A stretch of 64,000 bases of DNA from Clitopilus passeckerianus (GCA_944990035.1 CALYLX010000043.1:124001-188000), one strand, 5' to 3'. Numbered from the stretch's first letter, positions 44,948-58,074 are shown. The notes: generated from the letters alone by a model not told the origin. A program made the numbers and translations.

Positions 44948-47900
44948 CTACATAATTGTTTCTGGAAACATTTGGATTATATCAAGAACAGTCCTCCGAA
45001 ACTCCGGCATATGTACTTCAGCTGGTAAAGGTGCTGTTGCACCGTGTAAAACCGCGAGTGCCGTTGCTATCACCCAAAGCCTGCAATCATGTCCGTTCGA
45101 TTGGAGGGTAACTGTCTATAAGGAAGTCAGCGGCATCCAACCTGAAAGGTCAACGGAAACTAACCGTGAGGGGACGTGCTATCCACTTAGCAGTGAAATC
45201 AATGGGAATTGCGTCTTGGGTCTCCATACCGTTGTGACAAGCAACGGACATGAGCCGTTTCACAAGCGTCGTTATCTCCTCCACTTCGTGCCTCCATGGA
45301 CGATGTTCGGCGAGGCTATCAAACAGAAGTAATTCGTTGGTGGTGATGTTGACAAAACATAGAACCCAATGCATCTGACGGCGGCGGTGAATTGGAATGA
45401 TTCATAGGTTCTTCTTCCAGAACTGTGTGTACTGCGTATTGCGCCAGAGTGCGTCATCTGATTGCTTGAACTGTACAAGGGGGAGAACATGTGTTGAGAA
45501 CAGTGCTGGCCGCTGGATGGGATCGACAGCGGTGAGGGTAACGTCAAGGAGGAGCTCTAGAGCACCGTTGAGACAGCCGCTATTGAGGCATGCCGAGGGT
45601 TTCTCTAGAATTGACAGATCCTGATCGTCAAATGTGATCCTTTTGCTGAGGGTAACTTGTGCGTCCGAGGATTTCAACCCAGTGATCACTGTTTTCAGCA
45701 GCCCGAGTGGGTGGACATGTATGAGAGACGCCTGGACAAGAGGAGCGTAAGCAACTGACCAGGTGATTGAGAATATCACGTACTGGGGGCTGCCAAATAA
45801 TCTCAACCTCCGGCGGCTCAAGCTCTGTCGTCTCATTAACATCTTCCACCATTTCGTCAGCGAGTATATCCGCCAGAAGAACTGCCTCTTCCTCCTCAAA
45901 AGTTTCTCCGTCATCAGCTTCGCTATCTTCAAGCTTGTCTTCTTCGCAATTGGCTGCTTCCTCATCAAACTCGTCGTCAATGATCAGAGCTGGCGACGGG
46001 GAGGGCGGTCGTGGTCCATCTTGCCCCGTGCACAGTTGCGTTGCAAGGGTGGCCGCTGCTGATATATGGGTTTCATAGACACTTAGTGGGGTACACAAAT
46101 TGGACCAGGGTAATGCAAACCACTGGGTCTTGTGCCGGTGACGGTCAAGTAGGAAACGGTACGCCTGATCTTGAAAGCACAAGGTTAGCATTGTTGAATC
46201 CTGACTGAGAAATGGGCTTACTGGCTGGACTCGAGAGCGCCACTTCTATTGTAGCAAGTTCCTTGCCAAACCATTGACACAGATTCTCCGCTTCCCATTG
46301 AAGGTGTTTCTCCTCTTCGGCACACCTGTCTTGCTGTAGCATGGAGCGTATTCCCTCTCGGAACTCCTTGTCATCCAGCCACCGTGGGATGTCTCCAGTC
46401 TCACTATGCTGAATCCAAATGTCTTCCCATAGATGAGGACATTCTCATAACTCATTTAGTTTGGTGGGCAGCGGTTCAGGGACGGGAATATCCCATCCAG
46501 GCTGGTACAGCTCCGACATCCTTGCACAGTATTTGTTGTATGTTGCAATTGCGCTTTTCAGGGCAGGACCGCGTTTATTCATGGTACTTTGGGTAGACTG
46601 GTGCATGCGCGTACCTGGGAACAATTTCAGTTGCGGAACGGGGTCGCGAGGTCGAATAACTCACCGATTGCTTGATCACGGCCAGCTACGGCCTGATCGA
46701 GTCGGTCCACTTCGAAAAAGCTCCCCACTGATCTTTTCCGGATATTGATCTTAAGATCGCCAGCCAGCAGGAGAAGTCGAACAAACTTGATGTCGAGACC
46801 ACTGAGTTCTGGGAATTCATCTTGCACATTGAGAGATGCAAGGAGCTGGTCAGTCTTGGCAATGATACAGTCGCTTCGTTTCTGTAATTTCTTGAGCAGT
46901 CGTTTTGACCCTTTGAATTGGCCAAGCAGCTCTTCTGCAGATCGAAGAGATTTCCCAACCTTGTCGAATTCAGCTTGCAGCTCCAGGACAGAATCGAGTT
47001 CTTTCTTCAGGCCGGCAGGAGCATCTAGTGTCGTCAAATTAGTATAGGCACACATCGTATACTTTATCAGAAAAGGCTCACGAGCACGTATGGATAGTTG
47101 AGCTTTACGTTGATCTTGCCACTCGTCTCGGAGCATCATCACTGGGACCTGCAACATATCGAGTTTTTTATCGGCGGCCCTTCGTACTTTACAGAGCGCC
47201 TTCCGTTTTTGTTGGTTCCATGCACCAAGGTCGCACCGTAGGTCGGCACCGATGAAGGCAAGCTGCTGGTCAACAAACCAAATCCTTCGCGATCTCTGTT
47301 GATAATACATAAGATTGAGCTTCCGAACTAACAATCAAGGGGCCACCTAGTAGTAGCAGACTTACAGAACATCCCCGAGTGATCCCGATGAGTTTCCGCA
47401 TCCGAGACCATAACCATTCGACACCTTCCCCGTCGGTCAGGCCGAGGCCTTCACATAGTCGTGGATTATACACCAGCTGGCATGCCCATTGATGGGCATA
47501 CGCATGCATGGCGCTGGTCGCAAATAGCATGCAAGAATGAATACTTTCAGGTAAAAAGTTGTACTACAATGAAGCAATCAGCATCGTAATTTAGAGAGCA
47601 GAAGACAGTACTGAAACTCACCAGACATAAGCTACGATCAAGTATACAACCGACGTCGTATAGAATAGCGACGGTAGCAGTAGGCGGCAGAAAGGAAAAG
47701 AGGTGTTCAATCAGAGCAATGGCGTACTTTTGTTGCTCGCCAGGTGTGTCGATATTCGCTGCAAAGAGTGGGATGTCGTGGCGACATACGAGAGCCATCA
47801 GACCACCGTCGTCGTACCGATCTAAGTTTGCTTTTTGATTTGAGCCAGAACCCGCAGTGTGTGAGGACTGGCATTCGTTGATTGCTTCATCTGGAACGAC

Positions 47901-49357
47901 TGGCTTCATTTTCTTGGGAGGCGACTTCCAGAGTTTTTCGATGCGATACCCCACATCATCGACCGTTTCCTTCGGGAGAATGAATTCTGGCATATAGAAC
48001 TGAGGACATTCGCCAGCCTTCCTGAGATGACGGTGATTGAAGTTGCCGTCAACTCCAACGTGGATATCGCCACCTCTGGACACAATCTGTTAGCCACCGA
48101 GAAGCACCACAAGATAATAAATCTCACTCCTCGAAGCTTCTTCCAAACATGTTTCCTCCGAAACACGCAGGACACCTTTGTTGTAGGATTCGAGCGCATT
48201 CTTGAAGGTCGGAGGATGGTGGTGTCGGAGCTGGTGCCGGGGTAGGCCCTGGAGCTTCTTGGAAGTTGATGGTACTTGACACCTGAGCGCCTTGCATTGA
48301 GCTAAGCTCACGGTCGGCTTCCACGAGCACATGTTCAAGATTTCGCTCGATCATCCCTCGCAAATTGCCATACCATTGCATAGCCGGGGATAGAGATCGC
48401 CGTATGGGATCTGAGGTAGGGTTTCCCTGCAGAGAAGGCGCTCAATATTGCTTTGAGTGTATCAAATAAGGAATGATTACCAACTTTATGATTAAGCATC
48501 TTGTATCCTCGATCGCTGTAAAAGGACACTAGCGAGGTGGCAAGTTGCGTTGCACGACCTTTCAAACAACGAACGGTAGAAGTCAAGGAGGTGGGTGGAA
48601 AATGCTATCCGGGGAGCAATAGGGGATGAGGGGAAAAGTCCATGAAGGACAAGGACTGTGGGTAGATCAAAACAGTCGCAGAATGGGACCTCCAGCCGAG
48701 CATGATCTATATCATTCCAAATGAGTATTTAAAAAGAATTGTGGATCAAATATACGTACGGTCTAGGAATAGACACAATACTTTTGCGAACCGAGTGGTG
48801 CACGGTTCTTGGCTGCGACACATCTTGGGGAATCCTGTTGCGCTTACACCAGGGTTGGTTTGACCGCTTGAAGCAAACATATGTTCAAGCAGAGGGTCAA
48901 CGAGTGAGGGTAGCAGGCTGAGCCACCTTTCATAGAGGGAGATCGCTTTCCCGTCGGGAACTATGCGTCGTTTTGCTCGGGGGCAGACGTCTTTGTAGTA
49001 TTCGGGCATTTCCGCATCCAAGCTGTAGTCTACTGAAGTGTGGGGTCCGTCATTTGAGGAGACGGGATCGATAGCCATGGCTTCTAGGCTCACATCCCCG
49101 TCCCCAAAGCCGAATCCCTCCGGAGTGGCAGCTTCTTCTTGCAAAGGTATGCTGGTTTGTATGTGGGCTAGCTCTTCCTGGCAAGACTCAGCCAATCGAC
49201 CCTGAAGTTCCCTTTTCCTCCGTGCTTGCATGCCCATAAAGGACGGAACAATCATCGACATCTTCTTCCTGTCCCTTCGCCGTATTGGGGACAAGAATAA
49301 AGGTCCAAATGGCTCTCCCTTTCGCCAATGCTGCTGCCCACGAGTAGTTGGATTCAT
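44948..49357 (-). pseudogene. KDZ transposase, CxC1 type, with C-terminal Ulp1-like protease
   Basis: ATG 49,357 (MNPTTRGQQHWRKG). The CxC1 cluster FCDCFDLPTVLVLHGLFPSS lies near 48,680. The transposase core has ILQQRCPACFGG, VDGNFNHRHLR, DDGGLMALVCRHD, LYDVGC and MHAYAHQWACQL with GLTDGEGVEWLWSRMRKLI. The last exons form a C48/Ulp1-like cysteine protease: His in MHWVLCFV, Asp in LLLFDSLA, Cys in SNGHDCRLWV (near 45,080). The stop is TAG at 44,948. At least eight introns. An apparent one-base frameshift near 48,530 inside the CxC1 domain probably inactivates this copy. SUMO-type protease activity is inferred from family. Confidence 0.8.
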
Positions 49358-49665
49358 TGTCAAGCTGCAAGGCCAGCGTAGGCGGTCGTGTAAGCGCTGC
49401 TAGAGGGAAGGGAACGATTCACGGTCCTTGTTAGGCCACTCATGGTCACCGTCAACTGCAGAGAAGCGTTCACAGCCACGTGTGCTTCAGGGAATGGTAC
49501 TACTGCTACCAAATTGGGAGACACAGCAACAGGACCTTCCCAACCACCATCGGTGGAAACCATTCTGGCCACTTCGCAAGTGCACGTTTAATGGTCCATC
49601 TGGATTCTTAGTAAGCGGTTACTGTAAGTGCCATAGGTGATCCCCTGCCCGAGGTGACTTGGAAA
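49358..49665. other. no feature seen
   Basis: About 300 bp upstream of the CxC1 KDZ gene. It should hold its promoter and possibly the element end; I could not identify inverted repeats or a target duplication. Confidence 0.3.
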
Positions 49666-50949
49666 TAGGGTTGGGGAGGAAACCTAGGTTTCTTACCGAA
49701 TGCAGTAAGTAACCGGTAAATAACTGGTAAGTTACTGGTAAGTTACCTACTTGGAGGGTCGGCCAAACTTTTGGTAGGTAACTTACCTTGTCAAGATAGT
49801 CACGTGATCTGTAATTTCATCCGAGAGTTACCGAAATGATGATAAGGTAGACCTCATCCAAACCTATCCACAACATGTGACCTTCAGCGTTACAAACGGT
49901 CGAAATGACCTGAAAAAGCTATCTCCATCATGAGTTCACATCCTATTGGTTAGTGAAATACCTAACTTATAGGTAGTATAAATCCACATATGCAGCGTAT
50001 TACAATAAGAAAACCGAGGTGAAATGGCTATGGAGATGCCTTATCATTGTCGGTCTTCCGAATTCAGACATTTGATAAGATCGACATTGAGAAGGGTGAA
50101 ACACTTTTGTTCTGAGTTGTTTGCTCTTCCAATGCACCTGTATACCACTTTTATAGTCATTGTACACTCGTTAGAGCCGCTTACGCTTGATACTCAAGGT
50201 CTACGTCGCATTCTGGCTTGCTGGGCTCACATCTCTGCAGGTAAAGGCGGTTTAAAGAGAAAAAACAAGTGCTTCCCCGTATATATGCTATTATGTAGTA
50301 CATAGAGCAGTAAGACAGAGTTTAACAGTCAATATTTGGGTCGTTTGAAGTGGATAACTGGTTAAATTCTAAAGTTTCGTACTCGCCCCGCAAGGTTCTC
50401 TGTGGTATGATTGGCTCACTTAAGCCAGTCACACATCAGTCACCTCACGTGGTATGGATGAGTTTGGCTGAGGTTTACCTTACACTGGTGCATCTTTGTG
50501 TTAGAAATATGTATATTGTTTGGATATAGTCCTTAGAATCTTGCATCTGCAGTACTTAGCTTGCGAGTGTTCCAGATATGCAGAGCCTCACATAAATATC
50601 TCATCAACGGAGTCCTGCCGCATTTGGAATTGATTGATGGCACGCCGGAGCTCGCCGAAAACAGCCTTGAGGGCCTTTCGATTCTTACGGGTCGTAAAAA
50701 GATATAACTGCTATGCGCAGTACTGAGCCTTACTCTATCGTCAAAAGCTGGATTTTTTTCAAGCTAATTTGAGCATCTCAATGAGATTTTTCGCGGATTT
50801 TTTACTTGGATTTTAGCCGAAAAACATTATGTAATAAGGTCACGTGTAGGTAAGTAACTGGTAACTTACTGGTAAGAAACCTCGCCTCTGGACCCGACCT
50901 AGGTAACTTACCGGTAAGAAAGGTCGGCGAGGTTTCTTCCCCAACCCTA
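49666..50949. mobile_element. hAT-like non-autonomous DNA element, 1284 bp, 8-bp target duplication
   Basis: Ends TAGGGTTGGGGAGGAAACCT and (inverted) TAGGGTTGGGGAAGAAACCT; CTTGGAAA is duplicated at 49,658-49,665 and 50,950-50,957. An 8-bp duplication and TAGGG ends fit the hAT superfamily. Both ends carry repeats of GGTAAGTTAC-like words in both orientations (49,710-49,800; 50,850-50,920), as expected of subterminal transposase sites. No transposase inside; the largest frame (50,024-50,305) shows no domain. Confidence 0.85.
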
Positions 50950-51112
50950 CTTGGAAAGTAACTCAATTAGGTCACGTGGCCTTGTTGAGCTTGACTGAGT
51001 GGCAGTGAGGTCTACCTTAAGAGGAAGTCTTGATGAGGCTGCTGCCAAGCATGTACACATACGCTTTCCGAGCACGAAATGTCCTCCGACAGACCACCCG
51101 CATCTAACGACG

Positions 51113-51677
51113 ATGTCCATGCTGTCGAGGAATACTCAATCTATCAGGAACCTCTCAGCTCTTAAACCCCGTTTGCGACGTTTTGGTTCGACTCACGCCC
51201 ACGAATCTCACGCCGAGGCTCATGAATATTCTACCGAAGGTTCGTTATGTTCTCCGCACCGTAACTCAGAGTTTAAATCAATATTTCTTCAGGATTTGGT
51301 AGCCCTTTCTGGCGTAACACGGTCCTTTGCTCTTTGCTCGTAGTTGGTGCATACAAGTTTGCCCCCGAGGCGTCAGAAGATGCCTACATTACCCGATGGA
51401 TTCAACTTTACACTGCACCTCGGGACCTCTGGACTGAGCGTGCCGCAAAACACACCAGCATGTCCTTCGACAACTCCGAGACCACTCTGACATTCTCCGA
51501 TGCAAACCGTCCCCCCGTTCATCGCTTCCGATACCCCCAGTGAGTGCTTCGTTGAATGGTGGTAATCCGCTGACTGACTTGTGGCACAGGACATTCGAGC
51601 AAGTGTCACCATTCCTTGCACCAGTCGATTCAGTGAAGAATACAGATGGAGTGAGAGTCAAGGGCGAGAAAGAGTAG
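51113..51677 (+). CDS. mitochondrial complex I accessory subunit (17.8-kDa type)
   Basis: Exons 51,113-51,239, 51,293-51,539 and 51,590-51,677 give 153 residues. The N-terminus (MLSRNTQSIRNLSALKPRLR) is basic and Ser-rich, as for mitochondrial import. GFGSPFWRNTVLCSLLVVGA holds a single membrane segment, followed by YKFAPEASEDAYITRW and a soluble tail. This pattern matches my memory of the fungal NADH:ubiquinone oxidoreductase 17.8-kDa subunit, an accessory membrane-arm protein. A second ATG two codons downstream is also possible. Splice sites are GTTCGT...TTCAG and GTGAGT...CACAG. It is the first host gene beside the transposon nest, about 160 bp from the hAT-like element. Confidence 0.65.
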
Positions 51678-51871
51678 TAGATATATAGATAGAATATTCA
51701 GTACACTTGCAGTCCGAAAACTTGTTGTCAAGAGCGTGTGAACATGTTGCCATCTGCGCCGCGACTCAACGTGCTTGGCAACACCTGCCTCGTCGTTGTT
51801 TCCCCTCATCGTCTCTACCACGCTGTGGCCGGTTCTACTCATATACCCTGCATGAAGCTAGCCCTTCAATA

Positions 51872-54800
51872 ATGGACACTTCAGCACGTTACCTTCCGCT
51901 CCTTTTCCTTTCCTTGGGCGTTTTCGCCTCGTCCTTCCCCCAAGTCGATTTCGACCGGATGGGCACTGTCGGTCTCGCAGGCGCATTCAGTGGTCTAGAT
52001 TTCATCCAAAACGCCACCTCCTTCTCATTCGACCCGTCCGCGTCGACTCTACTGTCCCGCAATCAAGACGGCGCGCTCTCCCCACTCGCATCCACCAATC
52101 CTGGCGGACGAATACTTGCTGGCTGCACACTTGGCGATACAATTTATTTGGCTGGATCCTTCTCCTCTATCGCAGACCAACAAGCCTCCAACGTCGCATC
52201 TTATACCTCGAAAACAGGTGTCATCTCTGCACTTGGTTCAGGAGGTCCTAATGGGGAGGTGAACGCCATATACTGTGATTCAAAGGAGAACAAGATTTGG
52301 GTTGGTGGAAGCTTCACTTCTCCAGGTAGTGCTGTCGCATTTTGGGATTTGAAGACAAAATCGTGGTCGAAACCCCCCTTTGCCGGCGTCGCTGGTTCAC
52401 AACCCAGAGTTTCGTCCATTACCGCCAATTCCTCCGACTCTAGTTTGTTCTTCGCGGGCTCCTTCGTAACATCCTTCGATGGCCCTGGTGGATCCACTTT
52501 GAACGGCACCAACAACCCCAATGTCCCGTTCTCGAAAGGAGCCACACCCTTCTCATCATCCCTCGTTCCAATTCCATTATCAAATGCCGAGGTAGAAGGT
52601 TCCGAATCCACGACCGACACACAGTATAGCAACATCAAGAGTATCCTATGCCCTTCCGGTGGTGACGGACCAGGAAACACTTGGTTTGCCGCGGACCAGA
52701 ATCAGGCATTAGTGACAGTCAGGACATTCTCCTTTATCTCAGCTAATGGTGTTCGGTTGGGGAACACATTCCAACCCAACCACGGGACCACTGGATTCAG
52801 GTACATTTTCCGTAGCTCAAGTTGACGATTTAACTGATAGGTACACTGTCAGCATCACAACTATCCCTGACAATAAAGTACAGACGATGCACTTCCGCGA
52901 CCCAACTTCCGGACAGATGCAGACCTGTTCAGATCCCTGCCCGCTCTCCACCGACTCCTCCCTTCTCTATCAAGACTTTCTCTTCGATAGTACCCTCGAC
53001 ATTACGGGTGTGCAAATCAAACTGTCTCAATTTACGGGCAACGCGCCTGGATTGCATATCCTCCAGATCCTTTCTTCAGGAGCGTTTGCTTCCGCTATCG
53101 AAGAAAACAATGGCGACTCGTGCTTTTCGCCTAATCCTTCCAACACTACACGCACCGGTGACTGGGTCGTCAAAGTAGCAAACACCAATATCCCTGGCAC
53201 CATTCAATCTGTCCTCGTATCCGATGTGAAAGTGGGAACTTCTTCGTCGTCAGCTCCTACTCTCACCTGGTTACCCTATGTCTCCGCATCCGGGAATTAC
53301 GAAGTTAATCTTCTGATCCCGGGATGTGTCGCCCTGCAGGATTGCGAGATGCGGACCTCGGTCAAGGTCACAGTTTTCCCGGGAGAAGGCTTGGATCCCC
53401 AAATATCTACCATCTCGCAGAGAACGGATGACGACACCTCCGTCACTATCTACAGTGGCCTCATCCTCCCATCCTCAACTTCTTTCGTTACCACCGTGAC
53501 TCTTGCCCTTGCCGATAGTCCAACCGGATCCGGACAGGATGGTCTGTATGAAATTGTTGCCGATCGCGTCCAGCTCATCTTGAAATCGGCGGGTAACGAT
53601 ACCGACTCCTCTGGAGGTTCTACTGCGACGCAAGGAAAGAAGAACAGCTTCGGATTCTACGAATGGGTCCGAAACGGTCCAGGCTCTTCAGCCGATGCCA
53701 CACAAACACTCCCCAACACCACTGCAACATTCCTCGATAAGGTTGGATTTGACCTCTTTGATGCATCTGGAGGAAGCAATGGTCTGGCATTTGCCAAACC
53801 ATCCTCCATATCAGCAGTTGCCCACCATCCTTCCGGCGCGATCTTCCTCGGTGGTACCTTCACCCTTTCGTCGGGCTCTGCTTCGGGGACATCAAATTTT
53901 GTGGCCTTCAAGAACGGTGCCCTCGCTCGCGTGCAAGCCAACGGCCTGAACGGTCCTGTCAATGCCCTCCTTTCGTTCCGCGATACTTTGATCGTGGGAG
54001 GCGGGTTCAGCGACAATCCTACAGGAAGTTCCAACGGTCTATTACATGGTGTTGCAATCTATGATGTCAACAAAGACACCTGGACCGCGCTGGGTGGTGG
54101 CGTAGACGGGACCGTTAACGCGTTGAACATTCAGAACCACCAATTGCAGGTAGCGGGCAACTTTACCAGGACGTTTGCATCCAAGGAAGACGTGGCTGGC
54201 ATCCCTACCGCAGGTTATGCAATCTGGGACTTGCAAACGCACGAATGGGTCAACAGTGGAGGGTTCCTAGTTGGAAATATGGCTATGATCACCAATAGCA
54301 CCTCCACTACCACCTTGATTGCTGGCAACGTCAATGCGTCCAGAAAGTTTGGCGCATCAGGCATGGTACTGCTCAAGAATGGCGACAATAACGAGCCGCA
54401 AGTTTCGCCCCTTGGTGTTCAACTCTCGAATGGAAGCACCTCAACGATTACACCTTCTGTCATCAAGAGGAACCCATCCCATTCAAGGAGAGCACTTGGA
54501 TGGTTCACGCACGTCAAATCCACCTTGTTCTCTAGGCAGACCTCATCCACCCAGTTACCACCCCTTCCTTCCTCATCGCCCTCTGCAGCCCCCTCCGTGT
54601 TTGCAGGGACATTCTGGAAAAATACGACATCGTCTGCTGAGTTAGTGATAATCGGAGGGAATTTCACATTCCATTCTCCCAATTCCAGTAGCACCTTCGA
54701 GGCAATCGCCTTCTATAATCCTATCGACAACACCCTTGCTGGAATCGACGGACCGCAGGTGAACGGAACGGTTCGCGCGCTGTTTGTGGACGGCAATCAA

Positions 54801-56428
54801 CTTTACGTAGGGGGTGAATTCTCTTTGGCCGGAACCGAAGCAAACGGATTTGCAGTGTACGACCTGTCGCTTGGCGCTTGGGCTACAGGCTCCTTCCAGC
54901 CTTTGTCTTCAGAGACAAGTTCCCGTGTGGTTGTTCGTTCGATTTCCAAACCGTCTTCGAATCAGAACGTCATCATTGTCGCTGGATCCTTCTCTCGGGC
55001 TGGATCACTGTTGTGCCAGTCGATTTGCGGGTATGACCTGAACAGCAAACAGTGGAATAGCCTTGGAAATGGAATCAAGGGAGAAGTCTCAGCCGTCAAT
55101 TATGCTGGCGTACGCATCCCAAATTCCTAATGCATTCTCTCTTGTTAACCTTGTTCTCCCACAGACGAATCAAGACCTGTTGATTGCATCGGGCTCCATA
55201 TCTCTTTCGGGTGACGCTGCATCCAATGTTGTTCAATACAGCTTTTCCAATTCTACTTGGACACCTTTAGGCGGATCAAGTGACCTCCCAGGCCCAGTCA
55301 CTGCCCTCGAAGTCAATGACCGTAATCAAAGCAGCATTTTTGTCGCTGGCAGGTTAGTTGTCTACGACTCCTCATAACCAATGCGGTGTCAAACCTATAA
55401 TCCGCAGGTCTTCTGGCGACTCCGCACCCTTCCTTGCGTTCTGGAACGGCGCTACTTGGTCAAAACTAGGTACTTGCCGCCCACTTTTCTAAATCCGGGA
55501 GCTGATCATAGCTTTGTCAGATACTGTTCTGCATGGAAACACCAGTGTTACACAACTCACAATGGTTCCGCTCCGAGATACACATTCTGGCAACGATATA
55601 ATTCAATCAGATCGCATGCTTCTTGTCTCCGGCTTCCTATCAGACCCAACATTTGGGACCGCGTCTTCAGCACTCTTCGATGGATCGACTCTGATTCCTT
55701 ACATTCGCACAACCGATGTATCGGGTGCAAGCGGCACGATCGCTTCCCTCTTCCGCTCTTTAGCGACCTTCAGTTTCAATAAACACCGTGAGCACCCCTT
55801 TCTTGGAGTCTCAATCACAGCTAACATATTCTCTTAGATTTCTTGGCCACTGGCATCGTCATTCTAATTTCCATTGCTATCGCTGCCGGCGTTGTCTTTC
55901 TTATAGCATTAATTGGCATCTTATGGTCACTTTTCTCGAAACGCGACGAAAAACTCAACAAGCTATTGGCTGCTCCAGAAGAGGACGACGACGTTTCTTC
56001 CATTCGGCCTTCGTCCCTATTGGAGCATATCAACGCGGCTACCCGGACGACCATCCTTGGTGCGGGAGCTTTTGGGGCTGCAGACAGGGAGGAAGATCGC
56101 ATAGAGGGCGAGAAGCAGGATCCTTTTGGCCCTGACGCCAGCAATTACCTGAGAGCGGAGACTCCTCTCGATGCCGCTGGGGGTTTAATGGCGGAGGAGA
56201 TGAGCCGACCAGCTCATGCACGATACTCTTTTGACGGTGCTGGGGAAGGTGAACTACCAATCTCTGCAGGAGCCGAGTTAGAAGTCCTAGACGACCGAGA
56301 TCCTGCGTACGTTTTATGGTTATCTCATTTGATCGAATTTCGTCTGACTCAATTCCTCCAGCTGGTGGTATGCCCGAGATCTTCGAACAGGCCAAGAAGG
56401 AGTTGTTCCTGCAGCTTATTTGTACTAG
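51872..56428 (+). CDS. RAX2: Rax2 homologue: polarity protein with TM segment and C-terminal SH3
   Basis: Seven exons (51,872-52,800; 52,841-55,109; 55,165-55,352; 55,408-55,469; 55,521-55,787; 55,838-56,306; 56,362-56,428) join in phase to 1416 residues. An N-terminal signal peptide (ARYLPLLFLSLGVFASS) is followed by a long extracellular Ser/Thr-rich, kelch-like region with the Rax2 pattern (DFLFDSTLDITGVQIKLSQF; repeated VxGxF). A membrane helix lies near residues 1242-1270 (GIVILISIAIAAGVVFLIAL). The cytosolic tail ends in an SH3 domain (about 1365-1416: ELPISAGAELEVLDD, WWYARD, GVVPAAYL). Rax2 marks cortical sites for polarised growth and septation with Rax1 in yeast. The first intron is only 40 nt. 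Confidence 0.9.
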
Positions 56429-56590
56429 ACTGGTTTCTATTCCTCTTGACTTTTAACTTTCGCATGATACCCTATTAGTATTCACATTTCGCTCGCACTT
56501 GCTGTCTATATTTCCGTTGCGTAGATTACAATTAATTGAAAAGAACAATTGCCTCCTGAAATTGCCCATGCAACCATCCACATTGTTGAA

Positions 56591-58074
56591 TCATTGCAAT
56601 ACTGTAGAGATATTGGTCAGTCAGCTGTTGAAAGGTGAGGCAGTGAGGAAACCCACAAGGGTCACGGAAATGCTTCTGGGAATTCGCAATGAAGCCAACC
56701 TTTGTTTTGAAATCTTCTCTGCGTTTCTGGTCTCTGAATTCCTTGACATGTCGACCTGCCTCGCGGGCTTCACCGCGATTTCTTGCCTTTATCACATCTG
56801 TACCCTGTCCGTAGGCACCATACCCTCCTTTCCGGGGAACCAGGGCAGAATTCTTGTCTGATAGTAGTCGTCGCACAAGAGCTCTCCCTGAATTGGGATC
56901 CTCATCGACATCCGCAGATGCAATTGGTCGGAAGGATTGTGCGTAGTATCTTCTCATGGTTCGGTGGCCAATTCGAGCTCCCGATGGGAGAACCAATTCG
57001 TAAGGCGAATCGCCATATGTCAACTGTCCATCCTCCTCCAGAGAATCATCGCTGTCGGAAGCTTCTTCATCTACGATTTCATCTGCATCTTGGCCATCAT
57101 CGTCATCTGCATCCTCCCATTCTTCGTCTGCTGCCTTTTTCGGCTGCCTTCGTCCCATAACAGGGTAGGACGTCGAGAAGTCGTAGTAATCAGATACCTC
57201 GAGTCGATCTGATTGGCTGGAGTAGGCGATTTTGCAATGGCTCTTGTCGGTCATATGCTTCCTCACAGCCTCCACAGACCTAAACTCCTTGCCTCGTTCA
57301 TTGCAGAAGACGCAGACGTTTCCGACCGCAATCTTTTCACCCAAGTAGGTGATGAGCCCTTCGATGTTGATTAGATAGTCGGCATCGGGGATGAAGAACG
57401 AATGTGCTGAAGACATGTGAGAGAGATTGTCTTCTAAGGATGAGGATTCCGTGGGACAGAACAAGCAGTGTTGTGGAGATAGTTGCTCTTTCGCAGCGGC
57501 AATTTTCTGGTCGATGATGGCCTCCATAGATTCTGGTGTCTCTTCTTCCAGGACGACATTCTTGATACCAGCTGTTACCTCGTCAGAAGAACCGACTTTA
57601 GGTGCTTCCTTCGCCGCTCGTGGTTTCACTGAATCGTCAGTTCCAGCTGATTTTGCCTCGGATTCTTTGTGTTTCTTCGAGTTGAGATGCGACTGGTATG
57701 CTCCTTGGGATGAAAAGGATTTGCTGAAAGTTGTGATCAGTTAGCATGTAATCGAGTAAACCAAGAGTAGTATCTAACCTGCAAGTCTGGCACACAAGAT
57801 CCTTTGCAGCGTCCGGTGCTCTAGCTTCACCTGTTCGCTCGGACATCTTCTGCTCAAATATAGAGAGAGAAACAGGTGGAAGAGCGGCCACTCGACGCTT
57901 CATATTATACCGGTGAAAGTCCGAGCGATAATGGACTCCTGCCATTTTTTCTGAGGTGAAAATGGAGTTGGGATGTGAGAATTGAGGTTACTTACTCTGC
58001 TCATCGGCAGATGTGAATGCAATAGAGCATGAAAGGCAAGTAAAGAGGGTTTGGCCATTATTGACGGGAGCCAT
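56591..58074 (-). CDS. REI1: Rei1-like C2H2 zinc-finger factor for 60S ribosome maturation
   Basis: Exons 58,074-57,996, 57,938-57,779, 57,723-56,657 and 56,601-56,591 give 438 residues. Zinc fingers: FTCLSCSIAFTSADEQRVHY near the start, CQTCSKSFSSQGAYQSHLNS, then CLFCPTESSSLEDNLSHMSS and CVFCNERGKEFRSVEAVRKH. VHYRSDFHRYNMKRRVAALP and GHRTMRRYYAQSF are family hallmarks. The final 11-nt exon restores the usual ending HFRDPLLQ, which strongly supports the last intron. Rei1 acts in the cytoplasm with Arx1 and Jjj1 on late 60S particles. It converges with RAX2, with 162 bp between stops. Confidence 0.92.

Noticed and set aside
45001..45070. Possible tRNA gene (CAGCTGGTAAAGGTGC)
   Set aside because: No acceptor or T arm pairing; the stretch is the antisense of the Ulp1-like protease coding end.
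50024..50305. 93-codon ORF inside the hAT-like element
   Set aside because: No transposase motif or homology recognised; within a non-autonomous element it is probably chance.
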